From contig NZ_JAQMWQ010000004.1 of assembly GCF_030403775.1 (NCBI RefSeq), forward strand, positions 310,001 through 374,000: a DNA stretch of 64,000 bases, read 5' to 3'. The position numbers and the translations under genes are program-made. This DNA is from Paenibacillus sp. BSR1-1 (GTDB lineage Bacteria > Bacillota > Bacilli > Bacillales > Cytobacillaceae). How positions within the stretch are numbered: position 1 is the stretch's first letter; the number at the start of each line of letters is the position of its first letter. Below, one piece after another: positions 61,462-64,000 of this stretch. Below the pieces are notes generated by a model that made no database searches, was not told where the DNA came from, and saw only the letters and a list, made by a program, of their open reading frames with translations.

Positions 61462-62286
61462 ATGGCCGTACATACGGAATGGAAAACTTTTAATGGAAAA
61501 AACAGCAAATGCAGGGCATATTGTGCTTCAATCGGGCCAGCACTTGAGTTACGTCCTGCAGTGATTATCATTCAGGAAATATGGGGAGTTAACAAACATA
61601 TTCAGGAAGTAGCAGAAAGGTTTGCCGCAGCCGGTTATGTAGCCATTGCTCCAGATTTATTTGCAATTGATGGTGATCGTCCAGAAGAACTAAGTCCAGA
61701 ACGATTAGATGATGCCAAAGAATTTTTACATTCTATCCCCCATTCTTCCTGGTTCAATCCGGATGAGCGGGAAAACGAAATCCTAAAGCAGCCCTCATCA
61801 CGACAGGAAAACCTCAGATCGACATTAAATGGATTGTTCGGCTTGCTTAATCCGTCGAAATCCAAGTCACTAGCAGGAATTTTAACAGACACAGCTGATT
61901 ATGCCAGAACGACATTCGAAAAATCTAAAGGTATGCCTGTCACTTCTGTAGGTTTTTGTATGGGTGGGGCCCTTTCAGCGGTATTAGCGACTTTAGATCA
62001 ACAACACTCTGGTTCGATTGTATTTTATGGGCGGCCGCCTCAGCAGGGAATAGCGAATATTAATTGCCCAATACTTGGTTTTTATGGCGGGGAGGACCCA
62101 AATATTACGAATTTAGTGCCAGATTTTGAGGAAGAAATGAAAAAGAATGGAAAATCATTCGAAGCTGTCATCTATTCGGATGCAAAACACGCATTCTTCA
62201 ATGATACGAACCCAACTTATCACGTTACACATGCCCGCGATGCCTTTGCACGAACATTAAACTTTTTAAACCTTGTTACTAAATAA
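61462..62286 (+). CDS. Dienelactone hydrolase family protein
   Basis: 274-residue alpha/beta hydrolase: Glu39 in IIQEIWGVN, nucleophile Cys166 in VGFCMGGA, Asp212 in GGEDPNI and His243 in AKHAFFND, the full Cys-Asp-His triad of dienelactone hydrolases. GAGGTGA precedes the ATG. Many homologues are general esterases; no aromatic-degradation genes are nearby, so the name refers to the family only. There is an insertion of about 50 residues in the cap region (85-150). Confidence 0.9.
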   Translation: MAVHTEWKTFNGKNSKCRAYCASIGPALELRPAVIIIQEIWGVNKHIQEVAERFAAAGYVAIAPDLFAIDGDRPEELSPERLDDAKEFLHSIPHSSWFNPDERENEILKQPSSRQENLRSTLNGLFGLLNPSKSKSLAGILTDTADYARTTFEKSKGMPVTSVGFCMGGALSAVLATLDQQHSGSIVFYGRPPQQGIANINCPILGFYGGEDPNITNLVPDFEEEMKKNGKSFEAVIYSDAKHAFFNDTNPTYHVTHARDAFARTLNFLNLVTK

Positions 62287-62298
62287 GTATTTAGAAGA

Positions 62299-62330
62299 AA
62301 GCATCGGTTTTTAAAGACCGATGCTCTTTA
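62299..62330. terminator. Bidirectional terminator
   Basis: AGCATCGGT / ACCGATGCT stem between convergent genes. Confidence 0.8.
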
Positions 62331-62334
62331 TTCC

Positions 62335-64000
62335 TTATAATCTAGGGTCAATCGGCTCTGCTTCCAGTGCCAATACCCCTAACACACATTCATGATATCG
62401 TTCCAGTGATTCTCTTTTTATAAATCTGTTTACTGCTTCAATACCCAGTGAGAATTCCTTCAAAGCATTACGCTGCTTTTTACTGGCATTGCGCTTTTTT
62501 AACCTAGACAAATTCTCAGGCTCCAAGTAATCGATTCCGTATATGATATGCAAGTATTTCCTTCCCCTGACTTTGATGGCCGGCTGCAAAAGCTTCCCTT
62601 TGTTGCGCACCACAAACGACTCCGGTTTTACCACAAAGCCTTCATGACCATTTTCTGTCATTTCCTCCCACCACTGAATCGCAGCCTTTTTGGAATCGTC
62701 ATCCGTTACTACACGATACTCCGTTTCCATAAACAAAGAAGATAACTCACTAAATTCTTTATTTTTCTCCATATGCCAGGTGTGCGCTTTATTGAAAAAG
62801 GTCTCGGTGCTGTGGGCTAATGTATGGAAGGGTGCAATTTGAATTCCTTCCAGTCCTTCCGTTTCCCAGCAGTATTTTTGATAAACCTCATTAAAAACAA
62901 CTGCATTATCAATCTTTTCCTCTGTTTCTCTCAGCCAGTCACCAACGTTTTGACCATTTTCATATGCTTTTTGCAGTCCGGCCCTTAATTTATTTCTATC
63001 AATCAGTGCCATTTCACCAACATGTGCATATTGGTTCATGATTAGCTCTTTTGCTTTTAAATTCCACGGGAGGATTTCTGCATCAAGTAAAACGAAGTCG
63101 GTGTTGTATTTTTCGAAATAGCCAGCCAGGTCTTTATTTAATACCTCAAGAATTTGTGTCTCCAGTTCCTTTTGAAAAAAAGCCCTTCCTGTTCTTGTAT
63201 AAATAGCGCCTAGAGACTCTCTGCCGATTAACTCCTTGGCTGCTTCCTTATTTTTAAATAGAAACAAAATCCCCCGGCTGCCCATATGTTTTTTCTCCAC
63301 AACCATGGTATCCACGCCATTGGCCTGATAGTATTCAAAGGCTTCCATCGGATGCTCCATGTAGCCTTCTAAACTCGATGGTTTTGGTGTCGGGCTCATC
63401 GTCGGCGGCAGATAAATAATTTCCTCAAGTGGTAATGTGTAATGGGAAAAATCATCCAGGGCCGATTTAATCCCCTCTTTGTAAATGGCTACCTCCCCTA
63501 TTTGCTCAGTTAACACGGAAAAGCCATTGATAAATTTTCCTAGGTTCGGCGGTGCCAGCCGTTTTCGTTCCCACTCGCGAAGTGGATTGTCCGGAACATT
63601 GGCATAATCCCGCTTTGCCTCAACGGAAACGAATTGTTTTTCGGGAAAACGATAAGCAGTTAATCGGCCCCCAAACACCACACCTTGGTCGATATTCAGG
63701 GTATTATTGACAAGCAGGGGCTGTGGTTTTGGATCATGGCCCCAGATAATTAATTGACTAGATTGATGCTCGATGGTCCAATCTTTACGGATTGGTTTAC
63801 CATGTTCATCGAGACCATCAGAATCACCATACCTGCAAAAATCAGAAATCCGCTGTGATTGTTTGCCAATATAATGATCTCTTATGCCAGCGTGTGTGGC
63901 GACTGCAACCTTTACACCATTTTTTTCAATGATTAAATGCGATTTGGCTGCTAATAGTAATTCTTTGAATTCATTCTTTAATTGGTTAGATGCTTCATGT
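62335..64000 (-). CDS. pnkp: Polynucleotide kinase-phosphatase (Pnkp), 5' end outside window
   Basis: The frame stays open without a stop from 62335 to the right edge; the internal GTG at 63681 is not the start. The upstream part reads HAGIRDHYIG, RYGDSDGLDEHG, then LIIWGHDPKPQPLLVNNT and NIDQGVVFGGRLTAYRF, the metallophosphatase core with its conserved His/Asp ligands. The rest is the ligase-like adenylyltransferase domain, with the nucleotidyl lysine region VVEKKHMGSRGILF and later HEGFVVKPE and QPAIKVRGRKYL. Bacterial Pnkp repairs cleaved RNA, usually with the 3'-methyltransferase Hen1. The N-terminal kinase and any hen1 lie beyond the window. Confidence 0.9.
   Translation of the reverse strand, partial: HEASNQLKNEFKELLLAAKSHLIIEKNGVKVAVATHAGIRDHYIGKQSQRISDFCRYGDSDGLDEHGKPIRKDWTIEHQSSQLIIWGHDPKPQPLLVNNTLNIDQGVVFGGRLTAYRFPEKQFVSVEAKRDYANVPDNPLREWERKRLAPPNLGKFINGFSVLTEQIGEVAIYKEGIKSALDDFSHYTLPLEEIIYLPPTMSPTPKPSSLEGYMEHPMEAFEYYQANGVDTMVVEKKHMGSRGILFLFKNKEAAKELIGRESLGAIYTRTGRAFFQKELETQILEVLNKDLAGYFEKYNTDFVLLDAEILPWNLKAKELIMNQYAHVGEMALIDRNKLRAGLQKAYENGQNVGDWLRETEEKIDNAVVFNEVYQKYCWETEGLEGIQIAPFHTLAHSTETFFNKAHTWHMEKNKEFSELSSLFMETEYRVVTDDDSKKAAIQWWEEMTENGHEGFVVKPESFVVRNKGKLLQPAIKVRGRKYLHIIYGIDYLEPENLSRLKKRNASKKQRNALKEFSLGIEAVNRFIKRESLERYHECVLGVLALEAEPIDPRL

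Overview
The window looks like a chromosomal segment of an endospore-forming Bacillaceae bacterium (Bacillus/Neobacillus type). It is AT-rich with AGGAGG-type ribosome binding sites, frequent TTG and GTG starts and many hairpin-plus-U terminators. It carries a germinant-receptor operon, a CotH spore-coat kinase and the Gram-positive regulators PyrR, L-box and LiaI/LiaH. I see no rRNA, tRNA, CRISPR array, prophage or transposase gene. Most genes are metabolic or transport functions in one- to three-gene units.

Layout. 0-10 kb: an MFS transporter cut by the left edge, behind a PyrR-type attenuator; a YoaK-family membrane protein; an S9 peptidase; a class I amidotransferase; a HAD phosphatase and GNAT enzyme; a LiaI/LiaH-like envelope-stress pair; a GC-rich dispersed repeat; an acyl-CoA ligase. 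10-22 kb: secreted GH18 chitinase, threonine-aldolase-like enzyme, aldo/keto reductase, a DUF3800-like protein with an altered motif, cysteine desulfidase family protein, PurU, DHA2 exporter, hydroxyacid dehydrogenase, second HAD phosphatase. 22-32 kb: a germinant receptor in the order B-A-C followed closely by hpt; dapA behind a lysine riboswitch; quinone reductase; SET protein; TauE/SafE exporter; Rrf2 regulator with a Bcr/CflA transporter; a 162-bp non-coding element with inverted ends. 32-43 kb: nrdE-nrdF-flavodoxin behind a cobalamin riboswitch and terminator; HAD hydrolase; HSL-type esterase; cysteine-cluster protein; a shrunken GNAT gene; an orphan ABC permease pair whose first member carries two in-frame stops; cotH divergent from a protein of 16 RRNTS-type pentapeptides (a CotG-like candidate CotH substrate).

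43-51 kb: DsbA-family oxidoreductase, then an ethanolamine cluster (eutL-eutS-eutP, a gap with six TGTCCAAA motifs at exact 21-bp spacing, then eutA-eutB-eutC, a 45-residue membrane peptide and an APC permease). The lyase, its reactivase and a permease are present, but only two shell proteins; aldehyde dehydrogenase, other shell proteins and a regulator are not in the window. 51-64 kb: SRPBCC protein, hotdog thioesterase, a type I toxin-antitoxin locus (32-residue Hol-Tox peptide plus antisense RNA with its own promoter), a second AddAB-like helicase-nuclease pair, a very acidic protein divergent from it, a DacC/PBP4-type carboxypeptidase, a dienelactone hydrolase and, cut by the right edge, a Pnkp RNA-repair enzyme.

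The most interesting signals are RNA- or repeat-level: the PyrR leader on a transporter, the B12 switch on the B12-independent reductase, the 21-bp phased repeats inside eut, the cotH/RRNTS pair, and the type I toxin-antitoxin locus beside the AddAB-like pair. Functions are assigned from sequence motifs and remembered family features only; no searches were run.
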